Origin: Macrotrachela quadricornifera
Taxonomy: Eukaryota > Rotifera > Eurotatoria > Philodinida > Philodinidae
Length of the DNA stretch: 64,000 nucleotides
NCBI GenBank assembly: GCA_022393335.1
Contig: JAJEKB010016749.1
Coordinates: 1-64,000, forward strand
Reading direction: 5' to 3'
Shown here in pieces: positions 11,415 through 23,236 of this stretch. The notes beneath the pieces are model-generated. The model saw only the letters and a list, made by a program, of their open reading frames with translations. It did no database searches and had not been told where the DNA came from. Numbering within the stretch: the stretch's first letter is position 1; every line of letters begins with the position of its first letter. The translations under genes were made by a program, and so were the position numbers.

Positions 11415-13036
11415 TTAGCTTTTTTTGTTTGCAACAACATAAAATAAGCCAAGAAGAAGATTGGACACACTGATAAGATTGTTATCATATCGATTATAAA
11501 GACTATCAATGCGACGTTGTGCACTTATTGTTCGAATATTTTTTCTTTTTGTTGCACCACCTAACCATTGTGTAGTAATACATTGTGCTCTCTTCTCCTC
11601 ATCTTGCATAAACTTGATGAAGGACCAGATGTTTGGATGGTTACGATAGATACGACTCCTGATCCTATTGTGATATCCTTCGGAAAGAAAGAAAATAATT
11701 TTTTAATTTTATTTATCATTCTTACCTTCACAAACATTATTTGTTCTTATATCGGATGCGAACAAGTTCCATAGACCAATATCATTTAGCCAATTTTGTT
11801 CAAAATATATCAATAAATCTGTCATTGGACGACCAGGTAACTGGTAAGCATCAGCTTGAATTTCATTGAAACTGTTTGCCACCTGATCGCGAGGCATGAG
11901 TGCTAATGCCATCATCTTCCTGCATAATAATCTTAAAGTATCATTTGTTGAATAATCGTTTTGCATTCCCAGGTGTTGTATATGACGATATATTGCCTGG
12001 CAAAAATGAAAAAAACACGCACTGTGTTTTGATGTAGGAAACTAAAAATAAACAAATTGAACAACAAGGAAAATTCTTGTTCAATCAAATATTCATTATT
12101 CACTTCTGATTTTACTACTGGTATAATACCTGATTCAAAATCACTCATAATCATTGTTGGTGAAAATATTTTACCACGATTCATTGCTATTTGTTTAAGT
12201 TCATTCAAAATATGTCGATATGTCACTGCTTTTTTATTCATCACCAAACAAAAAACACAAGGTAAGCCTTGAACAAAAAAAAAACAGTTGTTTATAATAA
12301 GAACACAATCACTTACAAATATCGATAAAAACACCATGAATGATGTAGATTTGCTTAAATTGTGGTGGACTTTTAGCAAAAGTGCCGTCCATGTAAACCA
12401 CTGAAGATTGAAATAATAAATCAAGTTGACGATCACTAGAAAATATTAGGAGGCGTTCACGTCGTATAAGTGATTCATCGGCCAATAAAAACCGTTGTCC
12501 ATCAATCGTTGTTTTATATTCATCTGGTATATCGAAGAAATATGATTGTGGTAATACAGGTATTATTTTTTGTCGAATTCTGAGTATAGATGGATCTAGA
12601 GAAAAAGAAAAAGAAATTTCAATCAAACAGTAAATCTTAACAACGTACACATTTCTTCACTCGTTGGTAAAATAGCTAGAGAAGTCGGATTTGTTGAAGC
12701 TTTAGAAAGTGCTTGTTCGTAAATCATTGCGATTGGTATTACTTCTTTAAGAGCACGCTCTTTAATGTTGTGACGTACTTGTCTAACTATAATCATTTCA
12801 GGATTTGCTTCATGATTATGTTCAGTTTTACCACCATACTGGTACATATCATTTAAATCTGTATGAACGTATATTTTACATCCATTACTAATGCATATCC
12901 AGTATTTTTTATTTTTGGTTTTTTTATTACACTTGTATAAATATCCGTTCAGTACCAGCAACAATTGGCCTTTATTCGATGTAACAAAAGTAACATTGAT
13001 ATTTTCCTTGTCAGATGACTGTGTTGTTGTATCCAT
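11415..13036 (-). CDS. FLYWCH zinc finger - MULE transposase, five exons, intact
   Basis: Predicted DNA transposase of the Mutator-like superfamily, expected to bind element ends and cut and rejoin DNA in the nucleus. Exons on the minus strand: 13,036-12,649; 12,595-12,317; 12,267-12,104; 12,041-11,726; 11,677-11,415. All junctions are GT-AG, phases agree throughout, and the spliced frame is 469 codons without a stop. Residues about 10-75 form a FLYWCH-type finger (KYWICISNGC, then TEHNH). The MULE catalytic core follows: first Asp in VVYMDGTF, second Asp in MIMSDFESGIIP, the metal-binding-like HSACFFHFCQA, and third acidic residue in NNVCEGYHNR. It sits centrally inside the inverted repeats at 10,552 and 13,651. 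A domesticated host gene is possible, but the flanking repeats favour a live transposon. Confidence 0.85.
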
Positions 13037-13321
13037 AATCGATTTTATCTATTTCAGTTATGAATAATGTGTTGGACTAAATGTGTACGTGTTATTTTTT
13101 TTATTCGTTTGCGTCCAAGCACATGACCAATTACATAACCAACCAATAATATTGATTACAAGTAGACTTCATTTACTGAATTATACTTATTAACTGCTAG
13201 TGTCATCTCCCTTCAGATGATTTTAATAATTCCATTCTCTGCCTAACCTCTCCAATTTCAAGCAATGAAACATTCTTTCTTGTATTTTTATTTATGATTT
13301 CGCATCTTACTCTTGATTTTT

Positions 13322-13512
13322 TTATTTTTGACATTGTTGCCATCGATATTTTTTCGTCTTCGACATTTTTAATTTCGATATTTTTGTCTTCGACATTTTT
13401 ATTTTCGACATTTTGTCTTCGATATTGTAACCGTTCGACATTTTTATTTTCGGCATCTTTATGTTCGACATTTTTAACTTTGGTATATTTATTTCGACAT
13501 TTTTACTTTCGG
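13322..13512 (-). repeat. Subterminal tgtcgaaa array, right side of MULE
   Basis: Repeated ttcgacattttta units on the plus strand, the reverse complement of the left array. It lies between the transposase start and the right terminal repeat. Confidence 0.75.
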
Positions 13513-13743
13513 CGTTACGTATGATAATCGCACAGTTCGATTCGTCTTCATCTCCTCTTTTCAATGCTGAAAACCGCAGCTCTCCAACTTTCATCGTCCA
13601 AAAGTTATTCAAAAACTACTCACATACCATTCTTTTTTTGGATGGACAATATATTCTTGTAACAGTTCAGCTTATCTTTTTAAAGAAAAGTTCATATTGA
13701 ATTCTACAATGATCTATCTGGTAAGATTTTATTCATAAACAAT

Positions 13744-13960
13744 TCAAGAGAAAAAAACCAAGATATAACATAAGAATCTGATGAATAATTTATAAAAAAG
13801 AAACAAATATATTATGAGACAGATATAATAAGCAAAAATGATTACAAAGGATTTTGCATAAAAAAAGTCAGTTAAAGCTTCTCTAATACCAACATCAGCT
13901 GTTGTTTGACTATTAAATATAAGTTTTTCATAAGTTGGTATAGATGTACACTGTAAAAAA
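13744..13960 (-). pseudogene. Possible orphan exon, unknown
   Basis: On the minus strand a good acceptor (a T tract followed by acag) precedes a frame beginning CTSIPTYEKLIFNSQTTADV and continuing GIREALTDFFYAKS. It then becomes purely hydrophobic, probably intron or noncoding sequence. I find no partner exon. It could be a gene fragment. Confidence 0.2.
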
Positions 13961-14037
13961 AAACTGTACAATAATAAATTCCCTTTTCTGAAAGAAAGGG
14001 TTATACACCGTTTAATCCGGTGGCTAAAAGTGCTTAA

Positions 14038-14104
14038 AGTTTGTTTGTTCGTTTGTTCGTTTGTTCGTTTGTTCGTTTGTTAGTTTGTTAGTTTGTTAGT
14101 TTGC
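14038..14104. repeat. 8-bp microsatellite (gtttgttc/gtttgtta)
   Basis: Tandem gtttgttc units change to gtttgtta towards the right end. The array directly precedes the dispersed repeat at 14,110-14,600. Confidence 0.9.
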
Positions 14105-14109
14105 TTGTC

Positions 14110-14600
14110 TAATCCAATCAGATTGCAGCAAAATTTTATCTTTCACAATTCTTTATACTTTGATTGAAAAACAGCCGACTCTAGAGTAATCGGGGTCGAG
14201 GAACTCGAATCTGATGTTAGTTTTTTAAAATTTTTTTTAGGCAAAGGACCATTTTTTTTGCAAAAAAAATTTTCTTTATAAGGGTTGACCGAAGGGTAAT
14301 CGGGGTCGAGGAATCCGAATCTGAAGTTAGTTTTTCGAAATTTTTTTCGGATTCATTTTTTTACACAAAGGATCACTTTTTTTGCAGAAGAAATTTTTTT
14401 TATAAGGGTTGACCGAACGGTAATCAAGGACGAGAGATTCAAATCTGAAATCAGTTGCATAAAAATTTTTTGACGATCAATTTTTTAAACAAACAACAAA
14501 TTTTTAACAAAAAGCATTTGTTTTTTATGAAGTTTGATCAACGGCTGTTAATGTCCAGGAACTTGAATCTGACTTCGATTTTTTAAAATTTTATAAATGA
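14110..14600. repeat. Dispersed repeat with about 130-bp internal units
   Basis: Four diverged copies of a unit containing gggttgaccgaagggtaatc, ggggtcgaggaatccgaatc and a T-rich tract (near 14,160, 14,285, 14,405 and 14,530). The same core recurs at 37,820-37,930 on both sides of the assembly gap, so this is a multi-locus repeat family. No coding capacity is seen. Confidence 0.7.
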
Positions 14601-15549
14601 ATAGCTTGACGGTAATTTACAAAACACGATTTCTACAAGAAAGAGCTGAGCGAGTCTTCAGACGAGCGTTACTTGTTTCTTAGTGAGTGTATTAACAAAT
14701 GTTCAGTACGCTTTTGAGAGGAATTCAAACGAGATGCATCTATTCAGTTGAAGCCTAAACTAATATTAAAGGATGTAGCGGTGTTAAATATGGAAACGGC
14801 TAGTCGTGAGTGGCCCACGAACGATTAGTCGTTGATTGAAAAAGTTTAGCATAAGTGTAATAAGTGAAATTTTAGGTACCTTAATAGATTCTCAAGAAAC
14901 TCGATTCTTTAGGAAAAATAATTCTTTATTCGACATTTTATGTAACAGAGCATATCCAGTAAAGGAATCTTGAATACTAACATAGTGTTAGTTGCTTAGT
15001 GTGGTGTAAGCAGAAATAGATATGTAGTCGTGTCGTCCTAAAACTTTAAAAGTTGGCCGGAATTCTCTAGATTGGAAAAAAAAAATTTTCATGGAATTGT
15101 GGTTTGGAGTGATCGCCTCCTGGTCACGCTATTGAACTTGATAAACAAACCGAAACATCTGAACTGTATCTAATTTCCTTTTATAGAAACAGTCGTATAG
15201 TGATAAATATTGCGCCTAAAAAGGCATAAATATTTATCTCTCTGTTTTGTTGAAACAAGACAGAATTTAGGATTAGAAAATATGACGTCCAAATCCCTCA
15301 ATATAGTCAGATATCTGTACTAGACTTGATCAAAATCAATCGAAGACAAAGACTCAAACGTGAGGTTTGCTTGTCATTTATATATGAATAGATATATGGA
15401 AATTTCTATAAAACTATCATCTCTAGAGTGGGTGTTCTTTTCGTAGCTTTCATGCAATCAAAGGGATTGAAATATAAGATAATCCAAATGAAAATTATTT
15501 TGAATAATAATCACACTAAAGTTTCTCTCAGAAAAGGGTCAGCGAATCC
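14601..15549. other. Intergenic sequence, nothing recognised
   Basis: A+T-rich sequence. No gene, RNA or clear repeat could be supported. Confidence 0.4.
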
Positions 15550-16815
15550 GTAGGATGAGCGCTACCTTGTTCTTAAAGGGTTTATAAAAGTGCAACGTAT
15601 AATAAACCCTTTTTACCGTATATTAAAATATTTATAAACCCATTTATAAGGATTTATGAATGGATATTTGATTTTAATAAATACTTTCATATACTTTTGT
15701 ATGGGTTTATAAAAGAGTAGTTGACATTCATAAACACTTCCATGTAATCCTGTAAGGATTTATGAAACGATATTTGACTTTCATAAACCCTTAAAAAGGT
15801 TTATTACAATGATATACCAAGTTATAAACCAAAAGAAGGGTTTATGAAAGGGTTTCTCAAAAACACATAACCCTTCATAAACTCATCCTAAAAGTATATG
15901 AAAGGGTATTTTAATTATATGAACTCTAAAAGATATTATTATATGCTGCACTTTTATAAACCCTTAAGAGGATTTTTGAAAGATTTTTCGAAATCATATA
16001 CCTTTCACCAACTCCTGTTAAGAGTTTATAAAAGCATTTGGGAGACATTACTGTATCCAAGAAGGGTTTATGAAAGTATTTGGGAGATGTTGTTATACTA
16101 TGAAATGGTTTATAAAAGAATTTGGGAGATGTTGTTAAACCCTGAATAGGTTCATGAAAGGGTTTTGAAGACATTGTTATACCAGAAAAGGGTTTATGGA
16201 AGTGTTTGGGAGATGTTGTTATACTCTGAAAAGGTTCATGAAAGAGTTTGAGAGATATTTTTATACTCTGAAAGGGCTCATAAAAGAGTTTCGAAGACAC
16301 TGTTATATCCAGAAATGGTTTATGAAAGTGTTTGGGAGATTTTGTTATACGAAAGAAGGGTTTATAAAAGGGTTTAGAAGATATTGTTTTATCCTGAATG
16401 AACTTGTGAAAGGTTCTCTGAAATACTGTTATCCCCCGAAAGGATTTCTGAAAGCGTTTGTGGAGTGTTGATAAGTCAAGAAAGGATTTATGAAGGAGTT
16501 TAGAAGAAGTTCAGATACCCAAACAGAGTTTAGAAAATGCTTATAAATGTTATGAAAGAGTTTCCCAAACCTATTTCTAAATCATTTTTAGGGTAATTGA
16601 AAATCTTCTACACTCTTTCCTAAAGCCTTTCTGAGTATCTCAACATCTCCTAAACCCTTCCGTAAATCCTCTTTGGTCATTTCAACATATCCTAAACCCT
16701 TTCGTAAATCCTTTTCTGTATATTGCAACATCTTCTATATCCTTTTCTGAATCCTGTCAATGGATATCTCAATATCTCCTTAATTCTTCTCTAAATGCTT
16801 TTCTAGGTATTTTAG
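15550..16815. repeat. 42-bp minisatellite in two opposite orientations
   Basis: From about 15,900 to 16,560 there are many copies of a unit like gggtttatgaaagggtttgg followed by gagatgttgttatac, with a spacing of 42 bp. Looser related units begin near 15,550. From about 16,600 to 16,815 the same unit runs in the reverse orientation (caacatctcctaaaccctt), again every 42 bp. Because 42 is a multiple of three, frames stay open on both strands and give 14-residue periodic peptides. I regard these as by-products and not genes. Confidence 0.8.
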
Positions 16816-17833
16816 CGTGTTAGCATTATCTCGTTTCATCTCCAACCTCTTTTTCACCTAGTAAAAAGGGTTCTAAGTTAGTAAAAAGCAGTTCATTCAG
16901 CACACTTAATATAGTGCTGCTGATTACTTCTATATGTAACTCATCATCTCTATCCTCAATGCTTCTTTTTTTACCTTTAGCCATTATTTCTATCTCTTAA
17001 CCATTTATTCCTATCCTCAGACCTTATTTCTAACCTTAATCATTATTTCTACATTTAACTCTTGCCTTATTTCTATTCTTACCCATGTGAAAAAGCTAAT
17101 TTCAAAAGCTAATTTCAAAAGCCGATTTTAATTATACGATTTTAATCAATAATTTAAGCGCTAATAATCATAGACAAATGAAATTTTAATGGATTAATTC
17201 AATTATTTTGTTTACAATCGGTACAGAATATGTTGAAAAACCGGTTACAATAATAAAAATTAAAATAATCGATTAACATATAATTTTGCTGTGAGTATGA
17301 CTGCTTAAATTATTGACTAAAGTTATATGATTTTAATCGATTTTGAGCCTCTCGATCTAATTTGTTCGTTTTGTATTTTTTCTCATAGGCAATTCTTAAA
17401 CTTTATCATTAGTACACTGTCTCAAATCTACCGCGAGTAGAATTGAAACACACATACCTTTATCCATCGACGCAGTAATACATAGTTGGTGTTTAATGTT
17501 CATATAATCCATAGCTAACAAATTAATTAATTCATATTTGTAAAATTGAATTCTCCATTGAATTGATTATTCACAAATACTTAACTAGATAAAAACACCA
17601 ATTTTTTTTATAATAGTAAAGAACCTACCATTTAATTGGATATTGATAAATATCAGAATGAAAAAGTACTTGATTTATATAGTTGAATTGAATCTAACTT
17701 TAACTGGATTATTGGGATACGCCTAAATAAAAAAATAAATTCAATTGTCTTTTAGATAAAACTTTTGTATAAAGTATGAGTGTATACCTAAATAGAGAAA
17801 AATATGAATTTATTTTATAATATAAAAGCGGGC
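16816..17833. other. Intergenic, low complexity
   Basis: Contains a pyrimidine-rich degenerate repeat at about 16,920-17,080 resembling that at 2640-2890. The rest is A+T-rich with no supported feature. Confidence 0.45.
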
Positions 17834-18396
17834 TGGACAACATCTCTCAAAATCGTGAAATTGTTCCATTTTCAGCAGAAACAGTTTACCCCCACAAAGT
17901 CAAGAAGAAATGCTTCCTTAAAACAACCAAAGAAACCAATCCTATCATTTTTATCCTAAGGATCGTACCTAGCAGAAATGGTTATTTTCTATGAGAAATG
18001 AACCTAATTCTAGCAGAAATCAAATATACATTTTCACCATCATAAGCAGAAGTCTAACACACATAGTGAGAAGTTCATCGTTTTACTTTTTCGTCCTAAG
18101 GAAAATATCTAGCAGAAATGGATATTTTCTATGGGAAATGAAAATAAGACCAGCAGAAATCAAATAACTATTTCTAGCTTCATAAGCAGAAGTGTAAAAA
18201 GCATAGTAAGAAATACATAATTTTACTTTTTTATCTATAGCACACCGTCTAGTAGAGATACATATTTTTGAGCAGAAATAAAAAATAATGAAGGAGAAAT
18301 GAAATATTGATCTCCTCTTTACTATGCAGAAGTGTAAAGGACATAGACATCATTTTACTTTTTTATCTATAGGAAGCGTTCCAATAGAAATGCATA

Positions 18397-19714
18397 CATG
18401 GTGCGTTCGAAAAGTATCCGGATTGGTTTTATTATAAAAGAATGAGACGCGATATTGTTCTTAGCTTTTAGTCTATATATAGTTGGAACAGTGCTACATC
18501 TATAGGTATCATAATCACTAACCAATGAAATGACTATCCTTGGATATAACGATTTTTATCAGATCACCCTTTTTATACTGATGGAAAATCGAAAGCTTCA
18601 GTATCGCTCAGTAATAAAGTTTCTTGTTTTGGAAGGACAATCTCCAACCAATATTTATGAACGTATGGTGGTAGTTTATGGTGACCAAGCTCCATCAAGT
18701 ACAACCGTTTTCGACTGGGTTCGTCGTTTTAAAGATGGTCAATTAAGTATTGAAGATGGTCCTAAATGTGGTCGACCAATTAGTGCAACAGATGATAAAA
18801 CTATTAAAGTTGCCGAATCTCTAATTATCGAAGATCGTCGAATTACCATTCAACAAATAGCAGACACCCTTGGCATATCAACCAGCACAGTACATGGTAT
18901 TATACACGAAAAATTACATATGACTAAAGTCTCTTCAACATGGGTACCACATTTACTGACACCTGATAAAAGACATGAACGTGTTCAAGCATGTGAAGAA
19001 CTTTTGGCTCACTATGCTATTGAAGGAAATGACTTTCTTTTCCAAATAGTAACAGGTGATGAGTCGTGGATGTATTTTTATCAACCTGAGTCAAAACAAT
19101 CATCAAAACAATGGAAAAGAGCTGATTCTCCACCACCAACAAAACTCAAACAAGAAAAATCAGCTAATAAAGTCTTATATTCGTTTTTCTGGGACCACAA
19201 AGGAATTATTGTCAAGGAACCTACACCACCAGGTGTAACAATAACGAAGACATATTATGCTAATATTTTGGTTAATCAACTGCATCCTGAAATTAAAAAA
19301 CAACGGCGAGGTTTGATTTCAACTGGTGCTATCCTTGATCACGACAATGCACTGGTACACACCTCACAACTTGTTTATTCTACTATTCATAATTTAAAAT
19401 ATGAATTGCTTCGTCATCCACCTTATTCTCCAGATCTAGTCCCAGTGATTATTTTCTGTTTCCTGTTTTGAAAGAATATCTCAAAGGAAGACGCTACAAT
19501 GACCGAAGTGCATTGGGATCATCAATATACCAGTGTCTAAACAGTATGTCTGAAGATGACTTTACCTCAGCTAAACAAAAACTTCCAGAGCGATGGCAAA
19601 AGTGTATTTCGGCAGAAGGACGATACTTCGAAAAGGAACAGATACATTCATAATTATAATGTGTTTTGTTGTTTTATAATAACACCAATCCGGATACTTT
19701 TCGAACGCACCATG
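18397..19714 (+). mobile_element. Full-length mariner element
   Basis: 1,318 bp bounded by perfect 31-bp terminal inverted repeats that begin catggtgcgttcgaaaagt. It is flanked by TA on both sides (18,395-18,396 and 19,715-19,716), the expected mariner target duplication. It contains one transposase gene with a single frameshift. The perfect repeats imply a fairly recent insertion into the 140-bp array. Confidence 0.95.
18581..19653 (+). pseudogene. Mariner transposase, frameshifted before the third catalytic Asp
   Basis: A DD34D transposase that would bind the 31-bp ends through N-terminal helix-turn-helix domains and cut through an RNase-H-like core. The likely start is the Met at 18,581 (MENRKLQYRS); an upstream Met at 18,530 is also in frame. 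Visible features are an HTH segment (STTVFDWVRRFKDG), a second HTH (QQIADTLGISTSTVHGII), a WVPHLLT linker, the first Asp in VTGDESW (codon 19,058) and the second in LDHDNA (codon 19,343). The frame breaks at about 19,441-19,443, consistent with loss of one base. The third Asp (codon 19,447, after PDLVP) and the C-terminus to 19,653 continue in another frame. The spacing, with the lost base counted, is exactly 34 residues. The copy is therefore probably inactive. Confidence 0.93.
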
Positions 19715-20672
19715 TATTTTTTAACAGAAATTAAAAAATTTAGGTGGAAATCATATAATGATATCTTGTTTAGTAAGCGGAAGTCTAAAAGACCTAGTGA
19801 GAACTGCATCATTTTTCTTCTTTACCTATAGGAAACGTTCTAGGAGAAATGCATACTTTCCAGGAGAGATTGAAAATGTTTTAGCAGAAATTATATATTG
19901 ATTTCCACTTTAGCAATCAGAAGTCTCAGAGACATAGTGAGAAATACATTGTTTTTCTTTTTTACCTATATGAAACGTTCCAGTGAAAATGCATATTTTC
20001 GAGCAGAAATAGAAAATATTCAAGCAGAAATCGTAGATTCATTTCTCCTTTAATTAGAAGAATTCTAGAAGACATAGTCATAAATACATCGTTTTACTTT
20101 TTTCACTATAGGAGACGTTCTACTGGAAGTACATATATTCCAGTAGAAATCAAAAAAGTATAAGCAGAAGTCATAGATTGATTTTATTTTTGATTAGTAG
20201 CAGTCTAAAAGACACAGTGAGAAATTCATCGTTTTGCTTTTTCATCATAAGGATAGTATCTAGTGGAAGTGGTTATTTTCTAACAGAAATCAAAATAATT
20301 TCAGAAGAAATGAAATATGTATTTCTACCATGATAAGCAGAAGTCTAAAAGACGTAATAAGAAACTCATCATTCGACTTTTTCATCCTAAGGATCGTACC
20401 TAACAGAAATTAAAAAAATTCCAGGAGAAATCAAACATCCATTCGTGCTTTCATAAGCAGAAATCGAGAGATGTGATAAATATATATCTTTTTAGGTGTA
20501 TGTTTATATAGATATATTTTCATTTTTTTCCTTCCTGCGCTTAATGTGATATTCTGTTATATAGTATGGAATTGTTTTTTATCCATTTCTCCTTATTTTA
20601 TGTGACTTTTCGTGGGTAAACCATTTCTGCTGAATGTGGAACAATTTCCTCATTGACTGGTCCAATTGTCCA

Positions 20673-21834
20673 CTATTGATATAAAATAGGGGTGTTACTT
20701 TATCTTTACTTTATAAATAAAAGTAAAGATTTACTTTATCTTTATTTTATAAAAAAATAAAAATTTCGTTATTTCTTTAACTTTATTTTTTAAATAAAGC
20801 TTATCTTTATTCTTCATTATAACGAAACATGAAAATCAAGTAACATCCTTGATATAAAACTTACCAATGAATTGATTTCTCGACTTACTATACACTCAAA
20901 AAAAAACGATAAAGATTCAAGAAAACAAATCTGACAAAAGCATTCGATCTTTCTGAAATTAAATAAACCCTACCTCAAATGCAACCAGTTGAATATCGAC
21001 GGCCAGCACGACACTTGAACACTGATGCCAGTCCACACATAAATAACCAGCACTTCATCATTCTACGAAAATACTGACGACAAATACTCTATGATGAAAA
21101 ACATAAATAAAAAAAATGGCAACCCGCTTTTTGAAAACAGGCCACTTACCATCAAATCATTACATCAACCAATCCTTGAAATACAAAATTAGATCTCAAA
21201 CAGAGCTAGGACGAGTACAAGTAGTGCAAGTAAAAGTATTTTACTTGTACTTGAAAAAATGTACTTGATACTTGCACTTGTACTCTGTGACAAATACTTA
21301 GTACTTGTATTTCAAAATATATTTTTATGCTTGTATGTAAATTTAAAAAATAAGAACTTTGAACATATTTTCCACATATGTGTATAATAAATTTATAGAA
21401 GTGAAGCAAAAAGGCGTTAATGAATTTTTAAAGATCACTAACATATCGCTAGATTACAACGTAATTGAATATCAAAATATACTAACTGAAATGTGTACTC
21501 CAGTATACTTATATATTCATTGAAGATAACTTACGGATACCGTCAATTACAATTGTTTGGATTCTTTAAAGTAATGATGAACATCTTGAACTGGTTACGC
21601 CTGTACAACTTGATGCACTGACCAAGCATAACTTTTTACTAGACTAAGATGGGTTAATGTAAACACAAATGGTTATTTTTATAATATAAGACGAATCCCT
21701 ACGTCGTTATGTATTTATTTTCTGAAAGATTTTCCAAAATCGACTTCGATTATTTAATAATAAGTTTTAATAATGCATTTTTCGAATATGTTTTACATTT
21801 TCCTATCATAGAATATATGATCTTCGGATCCATG
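20673..21834. other. Intergenic with low-complexity patches
   Basis: 20,690-20,830 holds self-complementary tracts such as actttatctttattttataa. 21,200-21,310 is a degenerate tacttg/caagta microsatellite. The remainder shows nothing supportable. Confidence 0.5.
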
Positions 21835-22084
21835 AAAGATGCTCCCCGGACATTTGCTCCCGCGACACTTGCTCCCCAGCGTCATTTGCTCCCCAGACCC
21901 AGATCTAACCCCAATCAAAACCAAAACTCATTCTATGCCTCGCCCTCACCCACACCTACGTCCCCATCCACACCTGCGCCCTCACCCCCACTCAGACTTG
22001 CGCCTACACCCGCATCTATGCGGGGAGCAAGTGTCGTTGGGGAGCAAGTGTCACTGGGGAGCAAGTGTCCGGGGAGCATCTTTC
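21835..22084. repeat. GC-rich inverted repeat with ggggagcaagtgtc units
   Basis: The left arm (21,835-21,896) carries three copies of a 14-17 bp unit like gacacttgctcccc. The right arm (about 22,020-22,084) carries three copies of its complement ggggagcaagtgtc, and both arms end in aaagatgctccccgg. Between them is a C-rich stretch (cccacacctacgtccccatc and the like). Proline-rich frames across it are by-products. It looks like a small mobile element or expanded hairpin. Confidence 0.75.
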
Positions 22085-22520
22085 GGGATACCATGATCTT
22101 CATCTCTTTTCCTTTATCTGACTTCATGATTCTTTTCCTCTCATATGACTACTACAATTGGTCGGTATTCATTATCTATCTGTTCTTAAATAAGTATGTT
22201 CTATATGTGAAAAGGTCAAACCAAGCGAGTATCACTAATCCATAGGAGCTTCTTCATCAAATTCGTTATATACTTTCTAAAAGTCTGATACGTAATAAAT
22301 GTATTAGATAGGAAAGTAGATATAAATGAATGTATAACAAAATGAATAGCTATCGCAATATATATTGAATTTTATCGAGATTCAAAGATGTTTCTTGCAT
22401 TCAAACATCAAGTGATTACTGTCACCGTTATCAAGAAGAAAATATACAAACAATAAGAGAGAGAAAATCTATCATATATATGTATACACATATAGATTAT
22501 ATAACAGCTGATTTTGACAA
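22085..22520. other. Intergenic sequence, nothing recognised
   Basis: A+T-rich; no feature supported. Confidence 0.4.
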
Positions 22521-23236
22521 CGAAAGGACCCTGCTGGATAAGTGCATAAATTTGGCTACCTACAGATCCAGCTCTGATATATATCAAATGAAAGAGCCCA
22601 AGTTGTTACACATATCTGCATATTCGATTTGAAGCTTGAACTAGGAAATGAGTAAGTTACAAGGAGCGATTTGATATATGACGATATGAGCACCTATGTC
22701 ACATAGGAAATACAGAAACTTATTCATTATACAGCCGATTTGAATGATGATGTTTACGAATAATATGAGTGTTGTTCTCCTATCAAATAGCGATTATATT
22801 ATTAAAATGTCCCGTATTGTATTGATGAAATACTAAACCACAAGTTATATTTTCTATGGTCATGGAGAATGTATGTTTCTAGAGATATATTATTTTCTAC
22901 ACAAAGAGCCATAGAACAGACTCGAAACTTTCAGCAAGATTGCGCTTATATATACGCTACAATATGCACTAATCTTTATGGATAAAAATATTGGGTTGGG
23001 TAAAAAGCGGGCCCATATATTCTCGACATATGACATATTTTTAAGGTTATTGACTGAATATATTTGACTTCTTTCTGCATCAAGTCTAATATCAACTTAT
23101 CTAATTCATATTTAGTATAGAAGCTTTGTCTATAGCATTCTGGTATCGACGAAGAATGAAATCTGTATCAGTTCTGTCGTATTTGAAAGAAGTTTGAAGA
23201 CACTCATTTCGAATTTCTACAACTGTCTCTAGAGGA

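Larger units (their letters stand above)
10552..13651. mobile_element. Apparently complete Mutator-like element (about 3.1 kb)
   Basis: The termini are inverted repeats of roughly 120 bp: 10,552-10,675 and about 13,530-13,651. They share attgtctatccaaaaaaaga (one mismatch in the other copy), aatggtatgtgaat and a diverged gagagctgtgattttc block. Next inside come inverted arrays of a short unit, tgtcgaaa on the left (about 11,035-11,215) and its complement ttcgaca on the right (about 13,322-13,512). Between them lies an uninterrupted five-exon MULE transposase gene on the minus strand. I could not identify a clear 8-10 bp target-site duplication by eye. The whole reads as one mobile unit and is the best candidate in the window for a recently active element. 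Confidence 0.8.
17834..20672. mobile_element. TIR element filled with a 140-bp tandem array
   Basis: The left end (17,834-17,893) and right end (about 20,608-20,672) are imperfect inverted repeats sharing tggacaa, gaaattgttccat and the block cagcagaaa...gtttaccc. Between them is an array of about 140-bp units carrying gcagaagtctaaaagacata and repeated cagaaat motifs (unit starts near 18,047, 18,186, 18,326, 19,778, 19,918, 20,058, 20,198 and 20,338). A mariner at 18,397-19,714 interrupts one unit; without it the unit spacing is restored. No transposase of its own is present, so it is non-autonomous. Confidence 0.75.

Noticed and set aside
15898..16471. Periodic open frames of 83-124 codons on both strands
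   Set aside because: The 42-bp repeat unit is a multiple of three, so frames remain open by arithmetic. The 14-residue period follows the DNA repeat.
17834..20672. CRISPR-like regular repeat array
   Set aside because: Units are contiguous 140-bp diverged repeats without short identical repeats and unique spacers, and the genome is eukaryotic.
21709..22245. Proline-rich protein of 178 codons
   Set aside because: The frame crosses the GC-rich inverted repeat, and the proline content comes from C-rich simple sequence. No start context or domain.
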